Below, piece after piece: positions 24,105 to 33,196 of a stretch of 34,350 nt of DNA. Position 1 is the first letter of the stretch. The number at the start of each line of letters is the position of its first letter. The stretch comes from Microcella pacifica. Its GTDB lineage: Bacteria > Actinomycetota > Actinomycetes > Actinomycetales > Microbacteriaceae. Location of the stretch: positions 1 through 34,350 of the forward strand of contig NZ_VIKT02000023.1 of the NCBI RefSeq assembly GCF_009371975.2, read 5' to 3'. Under the pieces are notes generated by a model. That model did no database searches and was not told the origin of the DNA. It was given only the letters and a program-made list of their open reading frames with translations. The position numbers and the translations under genes were made by a program.

Positions 24105-27023
24105 ATGACGCGACCGCAGTCCACCCTCACCGAGCTCGCTCGGGTCGGTTTCACCGACCTCAGCGACGTGCGCGCGCTGCTCGAGACCCTCGACATCGCC
24201 ACGGAGGATGCCGGTGTGTTCGGGCAGGCCGCCGACCCGGATCGCGCGCTGCGGGCCCTCGCGAGGCTGCAGGAGCAGCATCCGGAGGATGTTGCCGCCC
24301 TGTCGTCTCATGCCGAGTGGAGCGCTCGAGCCGTGCGCGTCGTCGGTGCGAGCGAGGGGCTCGCCGACTTCCTGCGCCGCCGCCCCCAGCAGCTCGAGGC
24401 ACTGCGCGAGCGGCCGCCCGGCCCGCTGGGTGCGGCGACCTACCGCGCCGAACTCGCCGCGGCGGTCGAGGCCACCGACGACGTCGAGCAGGGCCGGGTC
24501 GCCCTGCGCGTGGCGTACCGGCGCCATCTCATGCTGCTCGCCGCCTGGGATCTCGAGCAGGATGACCCGCTGCAGGCGCAGCCTCTCGTCTCGGAGGGGC
24601 TCGCCGACCTCGCCGGGGCGGCCCTCGACGCGGCGCTTCTGCTCGCCCGCCGCGCCTCGACCTTCCCCGCGGAGGATGTCGAGCGCACGAAGCTCGCGAT
24701 CATCGGCATGGGTAAGGCGGGCGCGCGCGAGCTCAACTACATCAGCGACGTCGACGTGATCTACGTCGCCGACGCCGCCGAGGGCCTCGAGACCGCGCGG
24801 GCGGTCGAGATCGCGACGAGGCTCGCGGCGGAGACGGCGCGCGGCATTCAGGACCCGGCGCTCGAGCCCCCGCTGTGGGAGGTCGACGCGAACCTGCGGC
24901 CGGAGGGCAAGGACGGCGCGCTCGTCCGCACGCTCGACTCGCACCGGGCGTACTACGAGCGCTGGGCGAAGAGCTGGGAGTTCCAGGCGCTGCTCAAGTC
25001 GCGCCCGCTCGCGGGCGACGCCGAGCTCGGGCAGCGCTACTGCGACACCGTCCATCCCATGGTCTGGTCCATCTCTCAGCGGGACGGCTTCGTGGAGTCG
25101 GTGCAGCGCATGCGCGAGCGCGTCACCGACCACATCCCCGACGATGAGCTGGATGTTCAGCTCAAGCTCGGCCCCGGCGGGCTGCGCGACATCGAGTTCA
25201 CTATCCAGCTCCTCCAGCTCGTTCACGGGCTGCACGACGATCGCGTCCGCCAGCCCGACACGCTGGGCGCTCTCGCGTCCCTCGCCGAGCACGGCTACAT
25301 CGGGCGCGTCGAGGCCGCAGAGTTCTCGACCGACTACCGCACGCTGCGCGTCATGGAGCACCGCGTGCAGCTCGACCAGCTGCGCCGCACCCACCTCATG
25401 CCCCGCGACGAGGACCGCTTGCGGGTCCTCGCCCGGGCGACGGGCCTCGCCGGCTCGGCCGACGAGATCGTCGCGCTCTGGCAGAGCACGCGCTTTGCGG
25501 TGCGCTCACTGCACGAGAAGCTCTTCTACCGCCCGCTCCTCACCGCCGTGGCGTCCCTTCCCGAGGGCGGTCTCGCACTCACGAGCGACCAGGCCGAGGC
25601 GCGACTCGCGGCGATTGGCTTCACCGACCCGGCCGGCGCGCTGCGTCACATCGCCGCGCTCACGAGCGGGGTGTCGCGCCGCGCGGCGATCCAGCGCACG
25701 CTTCTGCCGGTCATCCTGCAGTGGCTCGCCGACGGCGCCGACCCCGATTACGGCCTCCTCGCCTTCCGCAAGCTCAGCGAGGCTCTCGGCGAGTCGTACT
25801 GGTTCCTGCGCATGCTGCGTGATTCGAGCGGCGCAGCGGAGCGGCTCACGAAGGTGCTCGCCGCCTCGCGGTACGTGGGCGGGCTCTTCGAGCGGAATCC
25901 GGAGGGTGCGGCCTGGCTCGAGAACGACGAGGAGCTGCGGCCTCGATCTCTGGATGCCCTGCTCGAGGAGACTCGAGCCACGGTGGCCCGGCACGACGGC
26001 GACACCGATGCGGCGGCGAAAGCCCTGCGCACGGCCCGCCAGCGCGAGATCCTGCGCCTCGCACTCTCGGGAATCCTCGACGTGTCGACGATCCAAGAGG
26101 TAGGGCGCGGCCTGACCGCGGTCACGACCGCGCTCCTGACGGGAGTGCTCTCGCTGGCGCACCGGCCCGACGACGGCATCGAGTTCGCCATCATCGGCAT
26201 GGGTCGCTACGGCGGCGGCGAACTCGGTTTCGGCAGCGACACCGACGTCCTCTACGTCTACCGTGACGTGGGCGCGGGGGAGCGGGCGCAAGCGACAGCG
26301 GAGGGGATCGTGCGCGACCTCGGTCGCCTCACCGAGGACCTTCGACTGCCTCTGGATCTGGATGCCGACCTGCGCCCGGAGGGCAAGAACGGCCCCATGG
26401 TGCGGTCGCTCGACTCCTATCGGGCCTACTACGCCCGCTGGTCGCTCACGTGGGAGGCGCAGGCCCTCCTGCGGGCCCACGCCGTCGCGGGGGACGATGC
26501 CCTCGGGCAGGACTTCCTCGCCCTCGCCGACACGGTGCGGTACCCGGACGAACTGCCGGCTGCGGACGCGCGCGAGGTGCGCCGCATCAAGGCGCGAGTC
26601 GAGTCGGAGCGGCTGCCGCAGGCCGCGGACCCTGCTCGCCACGTGAAGCTCGGACGAGGCTCCCTGAGCGACGTGGAGTGGTTCGTGCAGCTGCTGCAGC
26701 TGCAGCACGCGGCCGCCAAGCCCGCTCTCAAGACGACCTCGACGCTCGAGGCGCTCGATGCTGTCGTCGAGGCCGGCCTCGTGACCGACGCCGATGCGGC
26801 GAAACTGCGCGACGCGTGGATCATCGCCTCGCGCGTGCGCTCGGCTCTCACCCTCTGGCTCAACAAGACTGCCGACGTTCTGCCGGGTGACCGACTGCAG
26901 CTCGAGGGCATCGCGCGGCTCATGGGGTATCCGCCCGGGTGCGCCTCTCTGCTCGAGGAGGACTACCTGCGCACGACTCGTCAGGCGCGCCAGGTCTTCG
27001 AGCGCGGGTTCTACGACGCCTGA
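24105..27023 (+). CDS. glnE: Bifunctional glutamine synthetase adenylyltransferase/deadenylase
   Basis: 972-aa enzyme that adds AMP to, and removes it from, the conserved tyrosine of GlnA1. Two nucleotidyltransferase modules are visible: the N-terminal half with GKAGARELNYISDVDVIYV near 205-220 (removase) and the C-terminal half with GRYGGGELGFGSDTDVLYV near 700-716 (transferase). Each is followed by a helical GlnD-like region (LGPGGLRDIEF and LGRGSLSDVEW). Length is normal. It lies downstream of glnA2 and converges on its substrate gene glnA1. Confidence 0.95.
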   Translation: MTRPQSTLTELARVGFTDLSDVRALLETLDIATEDAGVFGQAADPDRALRALARLQEQHPEDVAALSSHAEWSARAVRVVGASEGLADFLRRRPQQLEALRERPPGPLGAATYRAELAAAVEATDDVEQGRVALRVAYRRHLMLLAAWDLEQDDPLQAQPLVSEGLADLAGAALDAALLLARRASTFPAEDVERTKLAIIGMGKAGARELNYISDVDVIYVADAAEGLETARAVEIATRLAAETARGIQDPALEPPLWEVDANLRPEGKDGALVRTLDSHRAYYERWAKSWEFQALLKSRPLAGDAELGQRYCDTVHPMVWSISQRDGFVESVQRMRERVTDHIPDDELDVQLKLGPGGLRDIEFTIQLLQLVHGLHDDRVRQPDTLGALASLAEHGYIGRVEAAEFSTDYRTLRVMEHRVQLDQLRRTHLMPRDEDRLRVLARATGLAGSADEIVALWQSTRFAVRSLHEKLFYRPLLTAVASLPEGGLALTSDQAEARLAAIGFTDPAGALRHIAALTSGVSRRAAIQRTLLPVILQWLADGADPDYGLLAFRKLSEALGESYWFLRMLRDSSGAAERLTKVLAASRYVGGLFERNPEGAAWLENDEELRPRSLDALLEETRATVARHDGDTDAAAKALRTARQREILRLALSGILDVSTIQEVGRGLTAVTTALLTGVLSLAHRPDDGIEFAIIGMGRYGGGELGFGSDTDVLYVYRDVGAGERAQATAEGIVRDLGRLTEDLRLPLDLDADLRPEGKNGPMVRSLDSYRAYYARWSLTWEAQALLRAHAVAGDDALGQDFLALADTVRYPDELPAADAREVRRIKARVESERLPQAADPARHVKLGRGSLSDVEWFVQLLQLQHAAAKPALKTTSTLEALDAVVEAGLVTDADAAKLRDAWIIASRVRSALTLWLNKTADVLPGDRLQLEGIARLMGYPPGCASLLEEDYLRTTRQARQVFERGFYDA

Positions 27024-27085
27024 GGCGCTCGCGACGCGGTGCGGCGCACGGCTCGGGCTCGCACGCTGCGAGGCCCGGAACGCCG

Positions 27086-27120
27086 CGAGGGCCCCGCTCC
27101 GGAACGGAACGAGGCCCTCG
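27086..27120. terminator. Bidirectional terminator between glnE and glnA1
   Basis: CGAGGGCC at 27086-27093 pairs perfectly with GGCCCTCG at 27113-27120 around a 19-base loop. It lies in the 116-bp gap between convergent genes. No T-tract follows on either strand, as is common in high-GC actinobacteria. Confidence 0.65.
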
Positions 27121-27139
27121 TGGTGCTGTGGCGCGACTG

Positions 27140-28564
27140 CTAGACGCTGAAGTACATCTCGTACTCGAACGGGTGCGGGCGCTGTGCGAAGGGGAGGAGC
27201 TCCTTCTCGCGCTTGTACTCGATCCATGCCTCGATGACGTCCTTGGTGAAGACGCCACCCTGCAGCAGGAACTCGTGGTCGGCCTCGAGAGCGTCGAGAG
27301 CGGCATCCAGCGAGGCGGGCGCCTGCGGAATGCTCTTGGCCTCCTCGGGCGGGAGCTCGTAGAGGTCCTTGTCGACGGGCTCGTGCGGCTCGATCTTGTT
27401 GATGATGCCGTCGATGCCGGCCATCATCTGCGCCGCGAACGCGAGGTACGGGTTGCCCGAGGCGTCCGGCGCACGGAACTCGATGCGCTTGGCCTTGGGG
27501 TTCGTGCCCGTGATGGGGATACGGATCGCGGCCGAGCGGTTGCCCGCCGAGTACACGAGGTTGACGGGGGCCTCGAAGCCCGGGATGAGGCGGTGGTAGG
27601 AGTTCACCGTGGGGTTGGTGAACGCCATGACCGACTTCGCGTGCTTGAGGAGACCGCCGATGTACCAGCGAGCGATGTCGCTGAGACCGCCGTAGCCCGC
27701 CTCGTCGTAGAAGAGCGGCTCGCTGCCGTTCCACAGCGACTGGTGGGTGTGCATGCCCGAGCCGTTGTCGCCCATGAGCGGCTTCGGCATGAAGGTCGCG
27801 ACCTTGCCCCACTCGAGCGCCGTGTTCTTGACGATGTACTTGAACTTCAGGATGTCGTCGGCAGCGGAGACCATCGTGTCGAACTTGTAGTTGATCTCGC
27901 CCTGACCGGCGGTGCCGACCTCGTGGTGGCTGCGCTCGACGTCGAGACCGACCTCGAGGAGCTTCATGACAATGTCGTCACGCAGGTCGGCGTGGTGGTC
28001 GACGGGGGTGACGGGGAAGTAGCCGCCCTTGTACGGGGTCTTGTTGGCGAGGTTTCCGCCCTCTTCCGTGCGGCCGGTGTTCCACGCGGCCTCGCTCGAA
28101 TCGACCTCGTAGTACGACTTGTTCTGCTTCACCTCGTACTTGACGTCGTCGAAGATGTAGAACTCGGCCTCGGGGGCGAAGAACGCCGTGTCGGCGATGC
28201 CCGTCGAGGCGAGGAACTTCTCCGCCTTCTTGGCGACCTGGCGCGGGTCGCGACCGTAGATCTCGCCCGTACGGGGGTTGTAGATGTCGAAGATCATGAT
28301 GAGCGTGCGCTCGGTGCGGAACGGGTCGACGTAGCACGTCGAGACGTCCGGGATGAGCTGCAGGTCAGACTCGTGGATCGACTGGAAGCCTCGGATGGAC
28401 GAGCCGTCGAAGAGCTGGCCGACGGTGAAGAAGTCCTCGTCGACCGTCGCGGCGGGGATGTTGAAGTGCTGCTGGACACCGGGAAGGTCGGTGAATCGGA
28501 TGTCGAGGAACTTGACGTCCGTGTCCTTGATGAACTTCAGCACCTCGGAAGAATCACTGAACAT
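27140..28564 (-). CDS. glnA1: Glutamine synthetase type I (GlnA1)
   Basis: 474-aa main ammonium-assimilating glutamine synthetase. Motifs are FDGSSIRGF, the Glu/His metal sites in [10 protein letters not shown] and [29 protein letters not shown] and the adenylylation loop [15 protein letters not shown] with target Tyr402. The start is ATG 28564 with AGGAG 9 nt upstream; the frame is open about 19 codons further but without family similarity. A complete GlnR-type operator lies about 75-110 bases upstream. It is the expected substrate of the adjacent GlnE. Confidence 0.97.
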   Translation of the reverse strand: MFSDSSEVLKFIKDTDVKFLDIRFTDLPGVQQHFNIPAATVDEDFFTVGQLFDGSSIRGFQSIHESDLQLIPDVSTCYVDPFRTERTLIMIFDIYNPRTGEIYGRDPRQVAKKAEKFLASTGIADTAFFAPEAEFYIFDDVKYEVKQNKSYYEVDSSEAAWNTGRTEEGGNLANKTPYKGGYFPVTPVDHHADLRDDIVMKLLEVGLDVERSHHEVGTAGQGEINYKFDTMVSAADDILKFKYIVKNTALEWGKVATFMPKPLMGDNGSGMHTHQSLWNGSEPLFYDEAGYGGLSDIARWYIGGLLKHAKSVMAFTNPTVNSYHRLIPGFEAPVNLVYSAGNRSAAIRIPITGTNPKAKRIEFRAPDASGNPYLAFAAQMMAGIDGIINKIEPHEPVDKDLYELPPEEAKSIPQAPASLDAALDALEADHEFLLQGGVFTKDVIEAWIEYKREKELLPFAQRPHPFEYEMYFSV

Positions 28565-28620
28565 GTGACTGATCTCCTGAGCTTTGGTACGGGAAAGGGG
28601 CGCGATCGCGCCGTGACTCA

Positions 28621-28626
28621 AACCTA
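28621..28626 (-). promoter_or_regulatory. Candidate glnA1 -10 element
   Basis: TAGGTT on the - strand would start transcription near 28614, leaving a leader of about 50 nt with the AGGAG site. No good -35 is present, and the GlnR box ends 10 bp upstream. This suits an activator-dependent promoter. Confidence 0.5.
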
Positions 28627-28636
28627 GGGGGCAGGG

Positions 28637-28674
28637 GTTTCCCTGCAGTGTCCCTTATGTTTCGGGGATGTTAC
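28637..28674 (-). promoter_or_regulatory. GlnR box upstream of glnA1
   Basis: Read on the - strand the sites are GTAAC-n6-GAAAC-n6-GACAC-n6-GAAAC. This matches the actinomycete GlnR pattern gTnAC-n6-GaAAC repeated twice with the correct 6-bp spacers; only one position of the third half-site departs (GACAC for GTnAC). GlnR is the OmpR-type nitrogen regulator that controls glnA in Streptomyces and Mycobacterium. The match is direct; regulation in this organism is inferred. Confidence 0.8.
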
Positions 28675-28717
28675 GCCGAGCCTGGTTCACCCTGCGAGCA
28701 CCCTGGGGCCCGGATGC

Positions 28718-29719
28718 TCAGCTCACCGCCTGCGCGAACGCCTCCGTCGTCTCGGCCAGTGCGCGCATCGAGTCGGGGATGGGTCGACCCTTCGCGACCA
28801 TCGACTGCGCCCACAGGCGCCCCGCCCGGTAGCTCGAGCGCACGAGCGGTCCGGCGAGCACGCCGAGGAACCCGATCTCCTCAGCCTCCTGCTTGATCGC
28901 GACGAACTCCGCGGGCTTGACCCACCGGTCGATCGGGTGATGGCGCGCCGTCGGGCGCAGGTACTGCGTGATCGTGATGATGTCGGTGCCCGCGGCGTGC
29001 AGGTCGCGCAGAGCCTGCGAGACCTCCTCGCGCGTCTCTCCCATGCCGAGGATGAGGTTCGACTTCGTGATGAGCCCGTAGTCGCGCGCCTGAGTGATGA
29101 CGTCGAGCGACCGCTCGTAGCGGAAGGCCGGCCGAATGCGCTTGAAGATGCGCGGAACGGTCTCCACGTTGTGGGCGAAGACCTCGGGCCGCGAGTCGAA
29201 GACGACCCGCAGCAGCTCGGGGTTGCCGCTGAAGTCCGTCGCGAGCAGCTCGACCCCCGTGCCGGGGTTGAGCTCGTGGATCTGGCGCACCGTCTCGGCG
29301 TGCAGCCACGCTCCCTCGTCGGGCAGGTCGTCGCGGGCGACGCCCGTCACGGTCGCGTAGCGCAGGTTCATCTCCACGACGGACTCCGCGACGCGACGCG
29401 GTTCGTCGGTGTCGTAGTCGGCGGGCTTGCCCGTGTCGATCTGGCAGAAGTCGCAGCGACGCGTGCACTGGCTGCCCCCGATGAGGAACGTCGCCTCACG
29501 GTCCTCCCAGCACTCGTAGATGTTCGGGCAGCCGGCCTCCTGGCACACGGTGTGCAGCTGCTTCTCGCCCACGAGTGCGCGCAGCGCGCTGAACTCGGGG
29601 CCCATCTTCGCGGTCGTCTTGATCCACTCGGGCTTCTTCTCGATGGGCGTCGCGGCGTTGCGCACCTCGAGCCGCAGCATCTTGCGACCCTCGGTCGGGG
29701 CGTGGGGGAGTGCGGTCAT
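28718..29719 (-). CDS. lipA: Lipoyl synthase
   Basis: 333-aa radical SAM enzyme that inserts two sulfurs into octanoyl groups on E2 and GcvH domains. The auxiliary cluster cysteines are Cys59, Cys64 and Cys70 ([12 protein letters not shown]). The radical SAM CxxxCxxC is Cys85, Cys89 and Cys92 (CTRRCDFC). The conserved C-terminal RSSY is present. GAGGAGG lies 7 nt before ATG 29719, and that ATG overlaps the lipB stop (ATGA), so the pair is coupled. Its target E2 is encoded about 3.5 kb away. Confidence 0.97.
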   Translation of the reverse strand: MTALPHAPTEGRKMLRLEVRNAATPIEKKPEWIKTTAKMGPEFSALRALVGEKQLHTVCQEAGCPNIYECWEDREATFLIGGSQCTRRCDFCQIDTGKPADYDTDEPRRVAESVVEMNLRYATVTGVARDDLPDEGAWLHAETVRQIHELNPGTGVELLATDFSGNPELLRVVFDSRPEVFAHNVETVPRIFKRIRPAFRYERSLDVITQARDYGLITKSNLILGMGETREEVSQALRDLHAAGTDIITITQYLRPTARHHPIDRWVKPAEFVAIKQEAEEIGFLGVLAGPLVRSSYRAGRLWAQSMVAKGRPIPDSMRALAETTEAFAQAVS

Positions 29720-30369
29720 GCGGGAACCTCCTCGGTTCGGCCCACTGCGTCGAGCACGAGCGGGCGGAAGTGGCGTTGGACGAGCGGGACGACGTCGCCG
29801 GGAGTCACGGTGCGGCCGAGCTCGTGGGAGACGCTCGTCACCCCCGCATCGGCGAGCCCGCAGGCGATGATCCGGCGGTAGGGCTCGAAGGAGTTGGAGC
29901 AGTTGAGGGCGAAGCCGTGCGACGTCACGCCCTGGGCGACGCGAATGCCGATCGCCGCGATCTTGTCGGTGCCGCGCATCCAGACCCCGCTGCGGCCGGG
30001 TACGCGATCGGCGCCAGCGATGCCGAGATCGCCGAGGACCGCGATGAGCATGCCTTCGAGGTGCCGCACGTACGCGACGACGTCGACGGGCTCCCGCAGG
30101 TGCACGATGGGGTACCCGACGAGCTGGCCGGGGCCGTGCCAGGTGATCTTGCCCCCGCGATCCACGTCGATGACGGGGGTGCCGTCAGAGGGTCTCTCCT
30201 GGGGCTCGGTGCGTTTACCCGCCGTGTAGACGCTCTCGTGCTCGAGCAGCATGACGGTATCGGGCGCCCGGCCCTCGACGACGGCGGCGTGCAGGGCACG
30301 CTGCTGCTCGAGACCCGACAGATACGGCACGGAGTTGGCGCTTAGCCCCGTGACGACACAGTCGATCAC
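29716..30369 (-). CDS. lipB: Octanoyl-[ACP]:protein N-octanoyltransferase
   Basis: 217-aa enzyme that moves octanoyl from AcpP to lipoyl domains, linking the fab pathway to E2 activation. Motifs are [17 protein letters not shown], catalytic Lys136 in [10 protein letters not shown] and Cys170 in RRIIACGL. The GTG start at 30369 is preceded by TACACT and 6 bases, a leaderless layout. The coupled downstream gene is lipA. It is divergent from the RDD gene with a 73-bp gap that holds both promoters. Confidence 0.96.
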   Translation of the reverse strand: MIDCVVTGLSANSVPYLSGLEQQRALHAAVVEGRAPDTVMLLEHESVYTAGKRTEPQERPSDGTPVIDVDRGGKITWHGPGQLVGYPIVHLREPVDVVAYVRHLEGMLIAVLGDLGIAGADRVPGRSGVWMRGTDKIAAIGIRVAQGVTSHGFALNCSNSFEPYRRIIACGLADAGVTSVSHELGRTVTPGDVVPLVQRHFRPLVLDAVGRTEEVPA

Positions 30370-30375
30370 GAGGCC

Positions 30376-30381
30376 AGTGTA
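30376..30381 (-). promoter_or_regulatory. Leaderless -10 for lipB
   Basis: TACACT on the - strand, 6 bases, GTG. The short gap contains no Shine-Dalgarno sequence. Confidence 0.55.
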
Positions 30382-30430
30382 CGCGCCGTGCTCCGAGCCG
30401 CCTGCGAGCGCGCTCGCAGACGAGCACTTC

Positions 30431-30436
30431 TAGACT
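30431..30436 (+). promoter_or_regulatory. Leaderless -10 for the RDD gene
   Basis: TAGACT, 6 bases, GTG 30443. It faces the lipB promoter about 50 bp away. Confidence 0.55.
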
Positions 30437-30442
30437 GCTGTC

Positions 30443-30844
30443 GTGACCCCCGATAGCGAGCTGCCCGACTGGCCGGGCCAGCGGCTCGGGCTCCCTGAGA
30501 ACGGGCCCCGCTCGGTCGCACGCATAGGCCGGCGCCTCGCGGCCATCGCGATCGACTGGGGCATCGCGGTGCTCATCGCGGTCGCGTTCTTCGACTACGA
30601 CCCGCTCGCGACGCTCGCGGTCTTCGTCGGCATGCAGATCCTGTTCACGGTCGTCGTGAACGCGAGCGTCGGCCACCTGCTGCTCGGGATGCGCGTCGTC
30701 CCCATGGCCGGGGGCCTCCTGGGCGTGTGGCGGCCGGTTGTGCGCGCCGCGCTCATCGCGCTCGTGCTGCCCGCGGTGTTCTGGAACGTGGACCAGCGCG
30801 GGCTGCACGATCGGGCGGCTGGCACGATCCTGCTGCGTCGCTGA
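30443..30844 (+). CDS. RDD family membrane protein
   Basis: 133-aa membrane protein. The RDD signature is visible as RRLAAIAIDWGIAVLIAVAF in the first helix, LLLGMRVV in the middle and DQRGLHDRAAGTILL at the end. There are three or so hydrophobic segments, and the first 30 residues are soluble and proline-rich. Function is unknown, although some RDD proteins are ion antiporters. The neighbour of lipBA and glnA1 in many actinobacteria (Rv2219A position) is this family. It converges on the DUF4191 gene with a 1-bp gap. Confidence 0.9.
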   Translation: MTPDSELPDWPGQRLGLPENGPRSVARIGRRLAAIAIDWGIAVLIAVAFFDYDPLATLAVFVGMQILFTVVVNASVGHLLLGMRVVPMAGGLLGVWRPVVRAALIALVLPAVFWNVDQRGLHDRAAGTILLRR

Positions 30845-30845
30845 G

Positions 30846-31559
30846 CTAGCGAGGCTGGCGGGGCGCGCGCACCTTCGTCGGGTCGATGCCCTTGGGGATC
30901 GGGAGGCTCGACGACTTGCTCAGCGAGCTCAGGCGGTTGTTGACGGCGAGCACTTCGGCCTTCGTGAGCGTCTTCTTGTGGCCGTTGAGGGTCTTCGCGA
31001 GGCGCTCGAGCTTCGTCGACTCGGCGTCGGGGCCGACGTGGACGAAGTGCACGGGCACGTTCGGCACGATGCGGTTGACGTTGCGGCGCTCGTCCTCGAG
31101 CATCCGGCGGGTGCGGGACTGAGGGCCCTCGCCGATAAGGACGACGCCCGGCTTTCCCACCGCGCGGTAGACGGCATCCTGGGTGCGGGGAGAGACCGTG
31201 ACGGGCATCTCGCTCGCCTGCCAGGCGCGGCGCAGCGACGACTTGAGCACGGCGCCCACGGCGCCCGGCTGTCCCTCGATCTGCCGATACGCGACGCGCT
31301 CAGCTCGGCGGCCCAGCACGATGAGGAAGACGAGGAGCCCTCCCATGAGGCCCGCGACCACGTACAGGATGATGCCGATGACGTTGTCGCCGGAGAGCAC
31401 GATGGCGAGCACGATGCCTGCGGCGAGGGGCAGGACGAAGCCGGCGATCATGAACCACAACGACGCGGGGTCCATGCGGCGTGTCATGTTGAAGACCTGC
31501 CACATCTGCTTCATGCGGCCGGGCTCTTTGGGGGGAGTCGAGGAGGAGGTGCGTGCCAT
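30846..31559 (-). CDS. DUF4191 domain-containing membrane protein
   Basis: 237-aa protein with a basic N-terminus, two hydrophobic helices at about 33-57 and 62-82, then a long cytoplasmic domain (YRQIEGQPGAVGAVLKSSLR, later GVVLIGEGP and RVRRxL-like basic stretches). I recognise DUF4191, a conserved actinobacterial family beside lipA (Rv2219 position). Function is unknown. ATG 31559 follows TATCCT plus 7 bases, again leaderless. Confidence 0.88.
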   Translation of the reverse strand: MARTSSSTPPKEPGRMKQMWQVFNMTRRMDPASLWFMIAGFVLPLAAGIVLAIVLSGDNVIGIILYVVAGLMGGLLVFLIVLGRRAERVAYRQIEGQPGAVGAVLKSSLRRAWQASEMPVTVSPRTQDAVYRAVGKPGVVLIGEGPQSRTRRMLEDERRNVNRIVPNVPVHFVHVGPDAESTKLERLAKTLNGHKKTLTKAEVLAVNNRLSSLSKSSSLPIPKGIDPTKVRAPRQPR

Positions 31560-31566
31560 GGTCTCT

Positions 31567-31572
31567 AGGATA
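31567..31572 (-). promoter_or_regulatory. Leaderless -10 for the DUF4191 gene
   Basis: TATCCT on the - strand, 7 bases, ATG. Confidence 0.55.
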
Positions 31573-31690
31573 GGCCCCCGCGCGGGGGTTCTCGGCGGCT
31601 GCTCCTCCCGATCGATCGTCGACACCGCGCTCCTCCCCACGTCCCCGTTCGCGGGGCGCAGCCGTGCCGCCCGTGCTCGACAGTGGGGGC

Positions 31691-33196
31691 ATGGTGTCGA
31701 GCGCGCCGACGGCGCAGGTCGCGGGCTACTCGATCGTGCGCGTGCTCGCGCGCGATCCGCGAGCAACGCTCCTGCTCGCGCAGCATGACGGGCAGCCGTG
31801 CGTGCTGCGCATCGTCGCGGAGGAGTACGACGCGGCTCGGCTCGATCGCGAGATCGACGCTCGCGCCCGCGCGGCCCACGAGCACGCGGCGACCGTGCTC
31901 GATCTCGCGACGAGCGATACCGGCGCTCCCGTCGTCGTGCTCGAGCATCTCTCCGGCCCACGACTCGACGAACTGCTCGACCGTCGCCGCGGCGACCTGT
32001 CGGCGGGCGAGGCGGTCACGCTCATCGTGCCCCTTCTCGAGGCTGTCACGACGGCGCACGATCGTGGGCTCACCTTCGGCGGGCTCGCGGTGGACGGGAT
32101 CCGGCTGCGCTCAGATGGGGCGCCCGTGATCACCCGGTTCAGCGCGGCACGGGCGGGAGCCGTGCTTCCCCCGCACTTCCGAGGCCGGGAGGCCGAGTAT
32201 CGCGTCGATCATGACAGCGCTCGGTCTCTCGCCGCGGTCATCGCGCGCCACGTCGCGACTCCGCCGGGCGACGCGCTCCTGGCGGTGCTCGAGGGCGACC
32301 CGGCGGCAGATCTCGCCGCCGGGTTCCGGTCCACCGTCGCTGCGCTCTTCGACTGCGCAGAGCCCGCGCCGGTGCGCACCGCTCCGAGCTCCGCGCGCCC
32401 TGGCGATCCCGATGTGCGCGACCGCGGAGTCCTGCACCCGCCGGGTGCCCGCGACGGCGGCGTGCGGGAACCGCGTGCGCTCCCCTCGGGGGCGGCTCCT
32501 CTCCGTGACGCTCCGACGCCACCAGGCGAGAGTCGGCTCGCCCCACTACTACGACGTCTGGCACTCCCTGACGCCCTCGCGCACACCGTCCTCGCCGCTG
32601 AGGCGCGTCTCGTGGCGCTCGGCGCTGCCGTGCGAGCGCGGTCTCTCCCCGGCGTGAGGCCCCGCACTGTTGCGCTGGGGGTTGCTGGCGCGGTCTCGGT
32701 GCTTCTCGCCCTGCTGATCCTGGGCGCCGGGAACTCTGACGAGGATGACGGGTCGACGGCGGGCCCGGCCGCCTCCGCGTCGCCGTCGGAACGGCCCGCG
32801 ATGTCGCAGGGGTCGACACCGCTGCGCGACGAGCGGGACGAGGCGCCGGAGCGGCATCTCAGTCCGGAGCCAGAGCAGTGGGTCGACATCGTGAGCGTCC
32901 TCGTCGAGCGCTGGCTGATCTGTCGCGAACGAGTGGCCGTAGCGGCGTGCGCGCCCGACTCGACTCACGCGGGATCGTCAGCTGAGGCGGCCCTTCACAC
33001 TCCGGAAGAGGACTCGGTGGTCGCCCTGCAGGCGTGGAGCGAGGGCGAGCGCGAGCTCGTCGTCGTCGAGCGGATGGGCGCAGCAGTCATCGTGGACCTC
33101 GTCGGGCCGGAGACGACGACGGCCTCGCTCCTGCTGATGAGGAGCGAGGCCGGCTGGCGTCTTCGCGACGTGCTCGTGGAGCCGTCGGGAGGCTAG
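31691..33196 (+). CDS. Membrane-anchored pseudokinase-like protein
   Basis: 501 aa from ATG 31691; GTG 31664 is an alternative, and neither has a Shine-Dalgarno. Residues 10-200 follow the outline of a Hanks-type kinase (GYSIVRVLARDPRATLLLAQ, then VLEHLSGPRLDELL). Key residues are lost: the ATP-binding Lys is Arg40 (CVLRIV), the HRD loop reads DRGLTFGGLAVDGIRL and DFG reads TRFS. Catalysis is therefore unlikely. A disordered region follows, then one membrane helix near 325-346, then a short acidic extracytoplasmic domain. Its role may be as a sensor or scaffold, by analogy only. It converges on the E2 gene and shares 4 bp of stop sequence. Confidence 0.65.
   Translation: MVSSAPTAQVAGYSIVRVLARDPRATLLLAQHDGQPCVLRIVAEEYDAARLDREIDARARAAHEHAATVLDLATSDTGAPVVVLEHLSGPRLDELLDRRRGDLSAGEAVTLIVPLLEAVTTAHDRGLTFGGLAVDGIRLRSDGAPVITRFSAARAGAVLPPHFRGREAEYRVDHDSARSLAAVIARHVATPPGDALLAVLEGDPAADLAAGFRSTVAALFDCAEPAPVRTAPSSARPGDPDVRDRGVLHPPGARDGGVREPRALPSGAAPLRDAPTPPGESRLAPLLRRLALPDALAHTVLAAEARLVALGAAVRARSLPGVRPRTVALGVAGAVSVLLALLILGAGNSDEDDGSTAGPAASASPSERPAMSQGSTPLRDERDEAPERHLSPEPEQWVDIVSVLVERWLICRERVAVAACAPDSTHAGSSAEAALHTPEEDSVVALQAWSEGERELVVVERMGAAVIVDLVGPETTTASLLLMRSEAGWRLRDVLVEPSGG

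Noticed and set aside
22734-27812. Long antisense frames over glnA2, glnE and glnA1
   Set aside because: These are GC-skew shadows. Low-complexity composition and no recognisable motif, while the sense genes have all expected catalytic motifs.
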